From positions 1 to 6,226 of the forward strand of contig CAKSOR010000169.1 of assembly GCA_934477985.1 (NCBI GenBank): DNA of 6,226 bases. Reading direction: 5' to 3'. This document shows positions 1 to 5,708 of this stretch, in pieces. The DNA is from an uncultured Eubacteriales bacterium (GTDB taxonomy: Bacteria > Bacillota > Clostridia > Oscillospirales > CAG-272). Position numbers and translations under genes: made by a program. Every line of letters starts with the position of its first letter. The first letter of the stretch is position 1. The notes beneath the pieces were generated by a model. It saw nothing but the letters and a program-made list of their open reading frames with translations. It searched no databases and was not told the DNA's origin.

Positions 1-57
1 CTGTTCACCTGAGCAAAGCAGGCACTCTGATTTCTTCCGGAAAATCGTGACAAAAAT

Positions 58-109
58 CGGGACAAAGCCGCTATATATAGGAAATTGTCACTGTCACTTT
101 TTTGTCCCG
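58..109. repeat. 9-bp inverted repeat CGGGACAAA/TTTGTCCCG
   Basis: CGGGACAAA at 58-66 is perfectly complementary to TTTGTCCCG at 101-109, with a 34-nt interval. The interval contains the AT-rich CTATATATAG and the two adjacent TGTCAC hexamers. The arms are variants of the hexamer motif (GGGACA/TGTCCC), so this repeat belongs to the same cluster. The long loop makes a strong RNA hairpin less likely than paired protein-binding sites. Confidence 0.55.
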
Positions 110-120
110 GTCAGAGTCGG

Positions 121-177
121 TGTCACAGGGGTAACAAAGTGGTTAAGAACCACCACTTTGTCACCCGTGCTGTGACA
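121..177. repeat. 57-bp imperfect inverted repeat (long hairpin)
   Basis: The outer arms TGTCACAG (121-128) and CTGTGACA (170-177) pair perfectly over 8 bp. After a 3-nt bulge (167-169), the inner arms 129-143 and 152-166 pair over 15 positions with one A-C mismatch, leaving an 8-nt loop (144-151). An alternative inner fold pairs GTGGTT (139-144) with AACCAC (148-153). No T run follows on either strand within a few bases; the nearest plus-strand T-rich stretch begins about 13 nt later at 190. It is therefore not a typical intrinsic terminator, although it might end or stabilise the minus-strand operon transcript. It could equally be a small palindromic repeat element. Confidence 0.65.
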
Positions 178-221
178 ATGCGCTTGTCCTTTTTATTTTA
201 TTTAAGCGTGAAGAAGTCAAA

Positions 222-233
222 CCACAGCTGTGG
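222..233. repeat. 12-bp perfect palindrome
   Basis: CCACAGCTGTGG is a perfect loopless palindrome about 55 bp downstream of the stop codon of the CotH-family gene. It could be a dimeric protein-binding site. As RNA it would form only a very short hairpin, and no T run follows, so a terminator role is unlikely. Function unknown. Confidence 0.35.
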
Positions 234-286
234 CGCAGAGTCCGCGGCTTCTCTGAACACTCAGCACTCCCTCGGGTTGTCAGGCG

Positions 287-2908
287 CTACTTCTTGTACA
301 GCACATAAGAGCCGAGCGACTCAATCCTCCAGAGCCGGTAGCCGAGCACGTCGGCGACGCTCTCAAGGTCGTAGCCGTTTCTGAGTCTCAGGAACTTCGA
401 CTTGTTCTTCTCGAACTTCTCCGCGCCGAAGTTGTCCTTTATCTGCTTCTCGGTCGAGACAAGCCCGTAGTCGGTGATTTCGGCAAGGTCGGCGAACTTT
501 CCCTTGTGGATGAACGTCCCTCTGGCGCGGTCGTCTATGAGGTCGGCGAGCACGTAGCCCGACGCCTTTGAGTTCTCCGCGCCGAAGGTGGAGTACGGCT
601 CGAAATACCACTCTCCGCCGTCACGGGCGAGTATCGAGTAGTTCCCGCAGGGAGGCAGGGTGAGCGAGTCGACGACATTTCCCATCCGGTCAAGCAGGCT
701 GAGCTTATCGCCCGCGCTCAGACCGAACTCAATGACTGCGTTTTCCCTTGCCGCTGTGAGGCTCATATAAGCCCCTGGAGCGATTGAGTACGCCGGGAGT
801 ATACTTTCCTTGGTGCGCGTCTTATCGCCCTCTGTGCGCTCTCTGACGAGCCTCCAGCCCTTTGTATAGATTGCCTTGTCTCCGGCGTTGAAGAGCTCGA
901 CCATATCCGGCGAGGTGTCGCTCCTCGGCGACTCGTATTTTATCTCATTGATGACAAATCCGAAAACCGGCTCGGTATAGTCGGGGTCGGGCTCGAACAC
1001 CGCGGTCAGCGTCCGGTCGCCGCCGCGCATATAGAAGGAATCGCTTATCTCCTTCGAGTCGTATTTCAGCGAGGCGAGCCGCCAGCCCTTCGCGGGAATC
1101 GCCTCAACCGGAACCTCAAGCCCGGAAAGATAGCGCAGTTCACGCTCACCCGAGACGGTCAGCGTGCTTATTTTCACTTCGCCCTCGCCCTCGGTCTTTA
1201 ATTTTAATCTTCCGAACTCCGAGCCGTATTTCTTCTCGAGCTCCTCTTCGACGATTGAATAGCGGCTGTAGAAGAATCTCGCCGGGGTCAGCAGGTTCTC
1301 GTGCCATTTCTCGTTGTTTCCGCCGCCCGCCCCGGTCGATTTCGTGTAATAGCGCATCTCGAGAAGCGCGCTCGCCTCGACCTCGCCGAGCTTTGACATG
1401 ACGTTCTCAACCGTCATCGTGTCGCTCATCAGGTCGCAGAGGAAGAGGTAGACCCGCCGCTTGAAATCGGGGTTCTGGAAGAGACTCCGGAACATCGCGT
1501 TGAGCCGCAGTCCGCCGTCGTCGCTGTTGAGGCGGCTGAACACACTCGTCTTTGCGTTATCGCCGTAGCCCGCCGCGAGGTCAAGGTCCTTTAAGAGGAA
1601 TCTCCACCTGCCGTCGAAGCCGTAGCCCTCGGCGTCGGGATTATAGCCGCGGTCGTCGTAGTTCTCGTTTCCGAGTCCTCCGCTGTAGCGCCAGAGCCTG
1701 ACGTTGTTCTGCGGCCAGTCGCTGTTGGCGATGTAGCCCTCAAAGCACATGTACCTTATGAAGTTGTCGAAATCGATGAGCTTTGACGCGATGTCGTAGT
1801 ACTTCTTCTGGGTCATGTCGCCCGAGGCGATGAAGTTCAGAACCCGCCTGAACTCCCTGAGCTCGCTCTCGAGCCCGGTGTCGAGCTGCCACGCGCGGGG
1901 GCGACCGTCGACATTGGCCGCGCCGTTTATGCAGGTGACGTTCTCGGAGGGGATATTGTAATTCGTCTCGAAATAAGTCGTGGAATAGTCCTCGAAGAGC
2001 GCCATGTAGCCGTAATATTTTCCGTTGACATAGAGGCAGACCGGACGGTATTCCATCGTGTCGATTCCGAGGTCGCCGCCGAGCCGCATTAAAAACTGCG
2101 TCTGAATGACGGTGTTCCAGAAGTTGTTGCTTCCGGTGCGCAGGATGAGCGACTTGAAGCTGTTCACCGGAACTCCGGTGACGCTCTTCAGCCCCGGATA
2201 GGCGTCAAACGAGAAGACGTTCGAGTCGTCGTACTCATAGCGCGCGAAGATGCGCAGCGACTTGTAGGTGTTGTTGCGATTCCAGCCGCCCGAGACGCGG
2301 ACACCGCCGTTCTGCGACAGAATCGGCTCGCCGGTCTTCGAGTAGAACTCGATATGCGCCGGACGCTCCCACTCGCGTCCGCTCCGGAAGAAGTTCGCGT
2401 CCTGCAAGGAGTCGTTCGTCCAGGTCGACGGCTTGTTTTTGAGAAACTCGTCGCGTATCTTTCCGGGCACGAGAATTCCGCGCTCGTAGCCGTAGAGATC
2501 GTCCGGCTCGCAGACGATCGAGACTATCATCGTCGAGTACCTGACCTCTGGCAGGTCGGTTAAGAAGTAAGTCCCGGTCAGCACTCCGCCTATCTGGTTT
2601 CCGTCGGAATCGAACGCCAGACAGCGGATTATATTGACGCTCGACGGGTCGGAAGCCCCTCCGCCGCGGTAGGTGATGTCGATGCCCTCGTCGGTGTAGA
2701 GCGGCGAATCGGCGGTCGGTATCGTCGAGTCGGTCGTGTAGCGCACCTCGGCGACCTCGTCGGAGATATCGAGCTTCAGCTTGAAGCGGGTCTGGTAGAT
2801 GCCCGGCGCGTCTGAAAACGCGATAAGCGGTCGTGCTCCGGAGGTCTCACCGCAGCCCATAAGGACCGCGGCGAGCAGGAACAGGATCGCCGCTAAAATC
2901 TTCTTCAT
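287..2908 (-). CDS. CotH-family kinase lipoprotein, multidomain
   Basis: This 873-residue protein is probably lipid-anchored on the outer face of the membrane. Residues 1-18 form a signal peptide with lipobox LMGC, so Cys19 would carry the lipid. Residues about 27-116 resemble a chitobiase/hexosaminidase C-terminal-type domain (YTTDSTIPT at 57-65). The CotH region spans about 130-560: LYGYERGILVPG (138-149), FFRSGREWERPAHIEFY (173-189), VNGKYYGYMALFED (294-307), and KDLDLAAGYG (440-449). By family knowledge Asp441/Asp443 are the likely metal-binding pair. A bacterial-repeat-like beta domain follows (about 568-640), then a lamin-tail domain (650-780) and an unrecognised C-terminal piece (781-873). 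CotH proteins are atypical protein kinases related to Fam20C; B. subtilis CotH phosphorylates spore-coat proteins. The ATG overlaps the upstream stop as ATGA and has no clear Shine-Dalgarno, so translation is probably coupled. Its substrate is unknown, and a spore role is not implied. Confidence 0.9.
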   Translation of the reverse strand: MKKILAAILFLLAAVLMGCGETSGARPLIAFSDAPGIYQTRFKLKLDISDEVAEVRYTTDSTIPTADSPLYTDEGIDITYRGGGASDPSSVNIIRCLAFDSDGNQIGGVLTGTYFLTDLPEVRYSTMIVSIVCEPDDLYGYERGILVPGKIRDEFLKNKPSTWTNDSLQDANFFRSGREWERPAHIEFYSKTGEPILSQNGGVRVSGGWNRNNTYKSLRIFARYEYDDSNVFSFDAYPGLKSVTGVPVNSFKSLILRTGSNNFWNTVIQTQFLMRLGGDLGIDTMEYRPVCLYVNGKYYGYMALFEDYSTTYFETNYNIPSENVTCINGAANVDGRPRAWQLDTGLESELREFRRVLNFIASGDMTQKKYYDIASKLIDFDNFIRYMCFEGYIANSDWPQNNVRLWRYSGGLGNENYDDRGYNPDAEGYGFDGRWRFLLKDLDLAAGYGDNAKTSVFSRLNSDDGGLRLNAMFRSLFQNPDFKRRVYLFLCDLMSDTMTVENVMSKLGEVEASALLEMRYYTKSTGAGGGNNEKWHENLLTPARFFYSRYSIVEEELEKKYGSEFGRLKLKTEGEGEVKISTLTVSGERELRYLSGLEVPVEAIPAKGWRLASLKYDSKEISDSFYMRGGDRTLTAVFEPDPDYTEPVFGFVINEIKYESPRSDTSPDMVELFNAGDKAIYTKGWRLVRERTEGDKTRTKESILPAYSIAPGAYMSLTAARENAVIEFGLSAGDKLSLLDRMGNVVDSLTLPPCGNYSILARDGGEWYFEPYSTFGAENSKASGYVLADLIDDRARGTFIHKGKFADLAEITDYGLVSTEKQIKDNFGAEKFEKNKSKFLRLRNGYDLESVADVLGYRLWRIESLGSYVLYKK

Positions 2909-3597
2909 TGTTCGTCGTCGGCGTCGTACATCAGCACGACGCTGTAATTGTTGTTCTTTTCGCGGATGTCGGAGAGGAACTTGTCGATTCCGGCAAGGCT
3001 CTTCATCGTGATCGTGTAGGAGAGCTCCATGACGCTTCCGGAGCTTATCAGCCTGACGCGCTTCAGGTCATATGTAAGCGTGTTCGCCTTCAGGATGTCG
3101 TCGAACTGCCCGGCAAAGCTCATCGACTCGGGGACGCAGATCTTTAAAAGTCTCGTCTCGGGTCTGACCCTTCCGGCGGCGAGCGCGTAGAGGTTCAGAA
3201 GCAGACCGACCGCCACCACGAACGCGAGCGCCGGGAGCACGAGTCCGAGTCCGACGGTGAGTCCGGTCGCCATCGCGACGAACAGGAACGCTATATCCGA
3301 GGCCTTCTGCTGAGAGGAGCGGAAGCGGACTATCGACATGATTCCGGCAAGGCTGAAGGCGCTGGCGATATTCGTTCCGATGACGGCGATTATCAGTCCG
3401 ATGACCGAGCAGGCGGCGATTATCGTCACGGCGAACTCGACCGAGAAGCCCTTTTTGCGGTTCATGAACCCGTAGAAAAGCGTGATGAGGATGCCGAGCC
3501 CGACGCTTATAAGGGCGGTCATAAGGATGTCGGCGGTTACCGCGGGGGTGCTTACTGCGGCGACGCTCTCGGTCACGGCGGTGATTGTGTCAGACAT
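2905..3597 (-). CDS. DUF4956 family membrane protein
   Basis: This 230-residue protein has about four membrane segments (roughly 24-44, 55-77, 103-122 and 124-142) and a soluble C-terminal domain (about 147-228). Between segments two and three lies the family-typical loop SIVRFRSSQQKASDIAF (88-104), followed by a glycine-rich TGLTVGLG stretch. I start it at MSDTITAV because AAGGAG (3605-3610) sits 7 nt before that ATG. A longer reading eight residues upstream lacks such support. The start overlaps the VTC stop by 8 nt and its stop overlaps the CotH-family ATG by 4 nt. DUF4956 has no established biochemical role to my knowledge. Its fixed position between a VTC-type polymerase and a CotH protein suggests a membrane partner, perhaps for anchoring the polymerase or moving its product (inference). 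Confidence 0.9.
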   Translation of the reverse strand: MSDTITAVTESVAAVSTPAVTADILMTALISVGLGILITLFYGFMNRKKGFSVEFAVTIIAACSVIGLIIAVIGTNIASAFSLAGIMSIVRFRSSQQKASDIAFLFVAMATGLTVGLGLVLPALAFVVAVGLLLNLYALAAGRVRPETRLLKICVPESMSFAGQFDDILKANTLTYDLKRVRLISSGSVMELSYTITMKSLAGIDKFLSDIREKNNNYSVVLMYDADDEQ

Positions 3598-4297
3598 ATT
3601 GTTTCTCCTTGACTGTGTCAAAAATTGTTTTTCCGTATTTCGAGTAGGATATGTTGCGAAGTCCGGACTCGCCCAAAAGCCGGGTCAGCCAGAGCGGGAC
3701 GGAGGTATAGCTCTTGACCTCGAGGACGCATTCATCGCCCATCACCGGCGTCCCGTAAGAGCCGTGCCGGAGATCGGGGTCGCTTACGCGGATTCTGAGT
3801 CCCGAGTCGAAGGTCACGCGGAGGTCAGACTCGCCGTACCCGCAGTAGGCTAGCCGGTCGTAGCTCACGACCGACGCGGGTGCGAGCCTTTCCGAGTCCA
3901 GAAGGAAGAGGATATTGCGCGAAAGGCTCAGGTCGGACGGTGAGAGCCCGCCCGGGAGCGTCCGATCGCGCCAGAGCCGCTCGTTGACGGCGAGCGGGAG
4001 CTTCAGTCTGCGCTTGACCGAGAGTCCCTCGAGCTTTGATTTTATCTCGAAGAAGGACACCGACTCCGAGTCGTTAGCCTCGCCGTAGACCCGCAGGCGG
4101 AGCTTATAGCGGCAGGGCGAACGGTCGTGGGTCTGATAGTAGAGCTTGCGCTCCGGGCTGTCGAAGTAGAGGCTCGAGATCGTATAGGGCAGTCCGCCGC
4201 TGTATGCGTCGGGCTCAAGGCGTCCGGCGACTCTTTCGCGGAGGGCTTCGGCGGTGTTTTTGTCGAGGAGGAACTTGTATTCACAGCGTCCGTCCAT
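3590..4297 (-). CDS. VTC-domain polyphosphate polymerase-like protein
   Basis: This 235-residue protein is essentially one VTC domain: a tunnel-shaped fold of the triphosphate tunnel metalloenzyme type that in yeast Vtc4 makes polyphosphate from ATP. The expected basic and acidic tunnel residues appear in order: RCEYKF (4-9), YFDS (44-47), YKLRLRVYG (64-72, with Lys65/Arg67/Arg69), FEIK (83-86, Glu84/Lys86), KRRLK (95-99), YDRLAY (146-151), RVTFD (160-164), LEVK (192-195, Glu193 the likely metal ligand) and SYSKYGK (217-223). No residue group appears lost, so it is probably active. There is no membrane segment, unlike eukaryotic VTC subunits, so it would need a partner; the overlapping DUF4956 gene is the obvious candidate. 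The ATG at 4297 has AGGAG 9 nt upstream. A reading extended to a TTG at 4357 begins inside the -35 box and is rejected. Polyphosphate product is inferred from the family. Confidence 0.9.
   Translation of the reverse strand: MDGRCEYKFLLDKNTAEALRERVAGRLEPDAYSGGLPYTISSLYFDSPERKLYYQTHDRSPCRYKLRLRVYGEANDSESVSFFEIKSKLEGLSVKRRLKLPLAVNERLWRDRTLPGGLSPSDLSLSRNILFLLDSERLAPASVVSYDRLAYCGYGESDLRVTFDSGLRIRVSDPDLRHGSYGTPVMGDECVLEVKSYTSVPLWLTRLLGESGLRNISYSKYGKTIFDTVKEKQYV
3605..3610 (-). promoter_or_regulatory. Ribosome binding site of DUF4956 gene
   Basis: AAGGAG on the minus strand lies 7 nt before the ATG at 3597 and inside the last codons of the VTC gene. It fixes the start at MSDTITAV and indicates translation coupled to the end of the VTC gene. 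Confidence 0.8.
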
Positions 4298-4306
4298 TTT
4301 TATCAA

Positions 4307-4311
4307 CTCCT
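4307..4311 (-). promoter_or_regulatory. Ribosome binding site of VTC gene
   Basis: AGGAG on the minus strand lies 9 nt before the ATG at 4297. It decides the start at MDGRCEYKF, which also begins right at the conserved first strand of the VTC domain. Confidence 0.8.
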
Positions 4312-4328
4312 GGAAATCAACTTCAGAT

Positions 4329-4357
4329 ATTATACTATAAAATACCGGTTTTGTCAA
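4329..4357 (-). promoter_or_regulatory. Perfect-consensus sigma-A promoter of VTC operon
   Basis: On the minus strand the -35 box TTGACA (4357-4352) and -10 box TATAAT (4334-4329) both match consensus 6/6 with an optimal 17-bp spacer. The predicted transcript starts near 4322, giving a short leader of about 25 nt with the AGGAG site. The upstream flank (4358-4377) is AT-rich. Such a promoter should be strong and largely activator-independent. No clear operator overlaps it, so either the operon is highly expressed or a repressor site has gone unrecognised. Confidence 0.88.
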
Positions 4358-4448
4358 TAGTTTTCGTCAAAATAACTCATAAAGGTAAAGAATATGTAAA
4401 ATCACTCGTGAAGCGTCTGAACATCTTCCCGGCCGTCCGGAGAGATAA
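4358..4448. other. Spacer between divergent promoters
   Basis: No gene, RNA structure or recognised site is visible between the VTC-operon promoter and the first gap promoter. TTTTCGTCAA (4361-4370) partly repeats TTTTGTCAA (4349-4357), which covers the -35 box. CGGCCG occurs around 4431. Confidence 0.5.
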
Positions 4449-4476
4449 TTGAATGCAATGTAACAAAATTTATAAT
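4449..4476 (+). promoter_or_regulatory. Candidate gap promoter P1
   Basis: TTGAAT (4449-4454; 4/6 match) and TATAAT (4471-4476; 6/6) are separated by 16 bp. Transcription would start near 4483, leaving a leader of roughly 125 nt before gap. It is the better -10 box of the two candidates. Confidence 0.6.
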
Positions 4477-4491
4477 TTTTCAGGAAACCCC

Positions 4492-4520
4492 TTGTATTCG
4501 GAGCGAAAATGCGGTAAAAT
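4492..4520 (+). promoter_or_regulatory. Candidate gap promoter P2
   Basis: TTGTAT (4492-4497; 3/6 match) and TAAAAT (4515-4520; 5/6) are separated by 17 bp, with a start near 4527. It is weaker by consensus than P1. The Rex-like operator lies just downstream of its predicted start. Confidence 0.45.
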
Positions 4521-4542
4521 ATTTACAGATGGGCGGAATCAT

Positions 4543-4560
4543 GCGTTAAAGATTTAACAA
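4543..4560. promoter_or_regulatory. Candidate Rex operator upstream of gap
   Basis: The 18-bp site reads GCGTTAA-AGAT-TTAACAA. Against the clostridial-type Rex consensus TTGTTAA-N4-TTAACAA it matches 12 of 14 informative positions; only the first two Ts differ. Rex is a redox sensor that represses when the NADH/NAD+ ratio is low, and gap genes are known Rex targets in some Firmicutes. The site lies downstream of both predicted transcription starts and 48 bp before the gap ATG, where bound protein would block elongation or P2. The assignment is by motif only; it could be another dyad-binding regulator. Confidence 0.5.
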
Positions 4561-4595
4561 CGCTGTCCGTCAGCATAATCTCAAAATAATATTCT

Positions 4596-4600
4596 GGAGG
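4596..4600 (+). promoter_or_regulatory. Ribosome binding site of gap
   Basis: GGAGG lies 8 nt before the ATG at 4609, an optimal site in line with a highly expressed glycolytic gene. Confidence 0.8.
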
Positions 4601-4608
4601 ATATTATC

Positions 4609-5637
4609 ATGGTAAAAGTTGCTATCAACGGCTTTGGCCGTATCGGTCGTCTGGCTTTCCGTCAGATGTTCGACGCTGAGGGCTACGAAGTAGTCGCAAT
4701 CAACGACCTCACCAGCCCCGCTATGCTCGCTCACCTTCTCAAGTACGACACCGCTCAGGGCTCGTTCCTCGGCAGAATCGGCGAGGAGAAGCACACCGTC
4801 TCGGCTACTGAGGATTCGATCATAGTCGACGGCAAGGAGATCAAGATCTACGCTGAGAAGAACGCGGCTGACTGCCCGTGGGGCAAGCTCGACGTCGACG
4901 TCGTTCTCGAGTGCACCGGCTTCTACACCTCTAAGGAGAAGTCGATGGCTCACATTCAGGCAGGCGCGAAGAAGGTTGTCATCTCGGCTCCGGCTGGCAA
5001 TGACCTCAAGACCATCGTTTACTCCGTAAACGAAAAGGCCCTCACCAAGGACGACCAGATCATTTCCGCCGCTTCCTGCACCACCAACTGCCTCGCTCCG
5101 ATGGCAAAGACCCTCAACGACACCTATCCGATCGTTTCGGGCATCATGACCACCGTTCACGCTTACACCGGCGACCAGATGATCCTCGACGGTCCGCAGC
5201 GTAAGGGCGACCTCCGCCGTGCACGCGCGGGCGCTGCCAACATCGTTCCGAACTCCACCGGCGCGGCTAAGGCTATCGGTCTCGTTATCCCCGAGCTCAA
5301 CGGCAAGCTGATCGGCTCGGCACAGCGCGTTCCGGTAACCACCGGTTCGACCACCATCCTCGTCGCTGTCGTCAAGGGCAAGGACGTCACCAAGGATTCG
5401 ATCAACGCGGCTATGAAGGCGGCTAAGTCGGCGTCCTTCGGCTACAACGATGAGCAGATCGTCTCCTCCGACGTTGTCGGCATGAAGTTCGGCTCGCTCT
5501 TCGACGCTACCCAGACCATGGTCACCAAGATCGACGACGACACCTATCAGGTTCAGGTCGTCTCGTGGTACGACAACGAGAACTCCTACACAAGCCAGAT
5601 GGTTCGCACCATTAAGTACTTCGCTGAGCTCGCGTAA
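4609..5637 (+). CDS. gap: NAD-dependent glyceraldehyde-3-phosphate dehydrogenase (type I)
   Basis: This cytosolic glycolytic enzyme oxidises glyceraldehyde-3-phosphate with phosphate and NAD+ to 1,3-bisphosphoglycerate. At 342 residues it is of normal length for the tetrameric bacterial enzyme. The N-terminal nucleotide-binding motif is NGFGRIGR (7-14). Asp33 in INDL favours NAD+ over NADP+. The active site SAASCTTNCLAP (153-164) carries the catalytic Cys157, and HAYTGDQ (184-190) the catalytic His184. The S-loop reads GDLRRARAGAANIVP, and SWYDNENSY near the end is the usual C-terminal signature. Codon use is strongly biased toward C-ending codons, as expected for a highly expressed gene. It stands alone, diverges from the VTC operon, and is probably controlled by P1/P2 and the Rex-like site. 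No pgk or tpi follows; its intrinsic terminator is next. Confidence 0.97.
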   Translation: MVKVAINGFGRIGRLAFRQMFDAEGYEVVAINDLTSPAMLAHLLKYDTAQGSFLGRIGEEKHTVSATEDSIIVDGKEIKIYAEKNAADCPWGKLDVDVVLECTGFYTSKEKSMAHIQAGAKKVVISAPAGNDLKTIVYSVNEKALTKDDQIISAASCTTNCLAPMAKTLNDTYPIVSGIMTTVHAYTGDQMILDGPQRKGDLRRARAGAANIVPNSTGAAKAIGLVIPELNGKLIGSAQRVPVTTGSTTILVAVVKGKDVTKDSINAAMKAAKSASFGYNDEQIVSSDVVGMKFGSLFDATQTMVTKIDDDTYQVQVVSWYDNENSYTSQMVRTIKYFAELA

Positions 5638-5657
5638 GTCTTAAAACCCGATTATTT

Positions 5658-5689
5658 CTCCCGCCGGGGCGACCCGACGGGAGTTTTTT
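5658..5689 (+). terminator. Intrinsic terminator of gap
   Basis: CTCCCG-C-CGGG (5658-5668) pairs with CCCG-A-CGGGAG (5673-5683), giving a GC-rich 11-position stem with one C-A mismatch and a GCGA loop, followed directly by six Ts (5684-5689). It begins 20 nt after the gap stop. In the minus direction it could also slow transcription of the converging gene, but the T tract on that side is poor. Confidence 0.92.
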
Positions 5690-5708
5690 CGTTTGAGAAG
5701 AATTCCGG

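Larger units (their letters stand above)
47..177. repeat. Cluster of TGTCAC/GTGACA hexamers
   Basis: Exact copies lie at 86-91, 92-97, 121-126 and 159-164 as TGTCAC, and at 47-52 and 172-177 as GTGACA. Variants occur at 59-64 (GGGACA), 103-108 (TGTCCC) and 131-136 (GTAACA). The copies at 86-97 are directly adjacent. Six exact copies in about 130 bp, counting both strands, are far more than chance would give (well under one expected). This pattern fits a multi-site DNA-binding region such as iterons or an operator array, or the end of a mobile or repetitive element. The sequence does not decide between these. Confidence 0.6.
1..286. other. Left-edge non-coding region with repeats
   Basis: No gene is supported here. 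One forward frame is open from the window edge to a TGA at 173-175 (57 codons). Its translation is low in complexity, has no recognisable domain and runs straight through the inverted repeats, so I do not call it. The stretch after the CotH-family stop codon (286 leftwards on the minus strand) has no hairpin followed by a T run, so no intrinsic terminator for that operon is visible. The notable content is the TGTCAC-type repeat cluster and dyads described separately. A small CACTC-type near-repeat at about 257-269 looks like chance. Confidence 0.6.

Noticed and set aside
2..175. Forward frame open from the left edge to a TGA at 173-175, possible end of an upstream gene
   Set aside because: 57 open codons could arise by chance. 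The translation has no recognised motif and spans the repeat array. Sequence left of the window would be needed to support it.
121..177. Long dyad as an intrinsic terminator
   Set aside because: No T run follows the stem on the minus strand, and on the plus strand the T-rich stretch begins about 13 nt beyond it.
1..180. CRISPR array
   Set aside because: The repeated unit is only six bases, occurs in both orientations at irregular spacing and has no spacer-like regular intervals.
85..384. Forward open frame of 99 codons overlapping the end of the CotH-family gene
   Set aside because: It runs through the inverted repeats and then antisense to conserved coding sequence. It has no ribosome site and its composition (Arg/Ser-rich end) is typical of a shadow frame.
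4298..4357. 20-residue N-terminal extension of the VTC protein starting at TTG 4357
   Set aside because: The TTG is part of the -35 box of the operon promoter and the region lies mostly upstream of the predicted transcript start. The ATG at 4297 has a good ribosome site and begins at the domain boundary.
4349..4370. Direct repeat TTTTGTCAA/TTTTCGTCAA as a possible phosphate-control (PhoP/PhoB) box
   Set aside because: The units are spaced about 13 bp rather than the 11 bp of known Pho boxes, and one is simply the -35 element. There is too little to support a phosphate-regulation claim.
4570..5160. 196-codon minus-strand open frame antisense to gap
   Set aside because: It is produced by the strong codon bias of gap; the gap reading is certain and the antisense product matches nothing recognisable.
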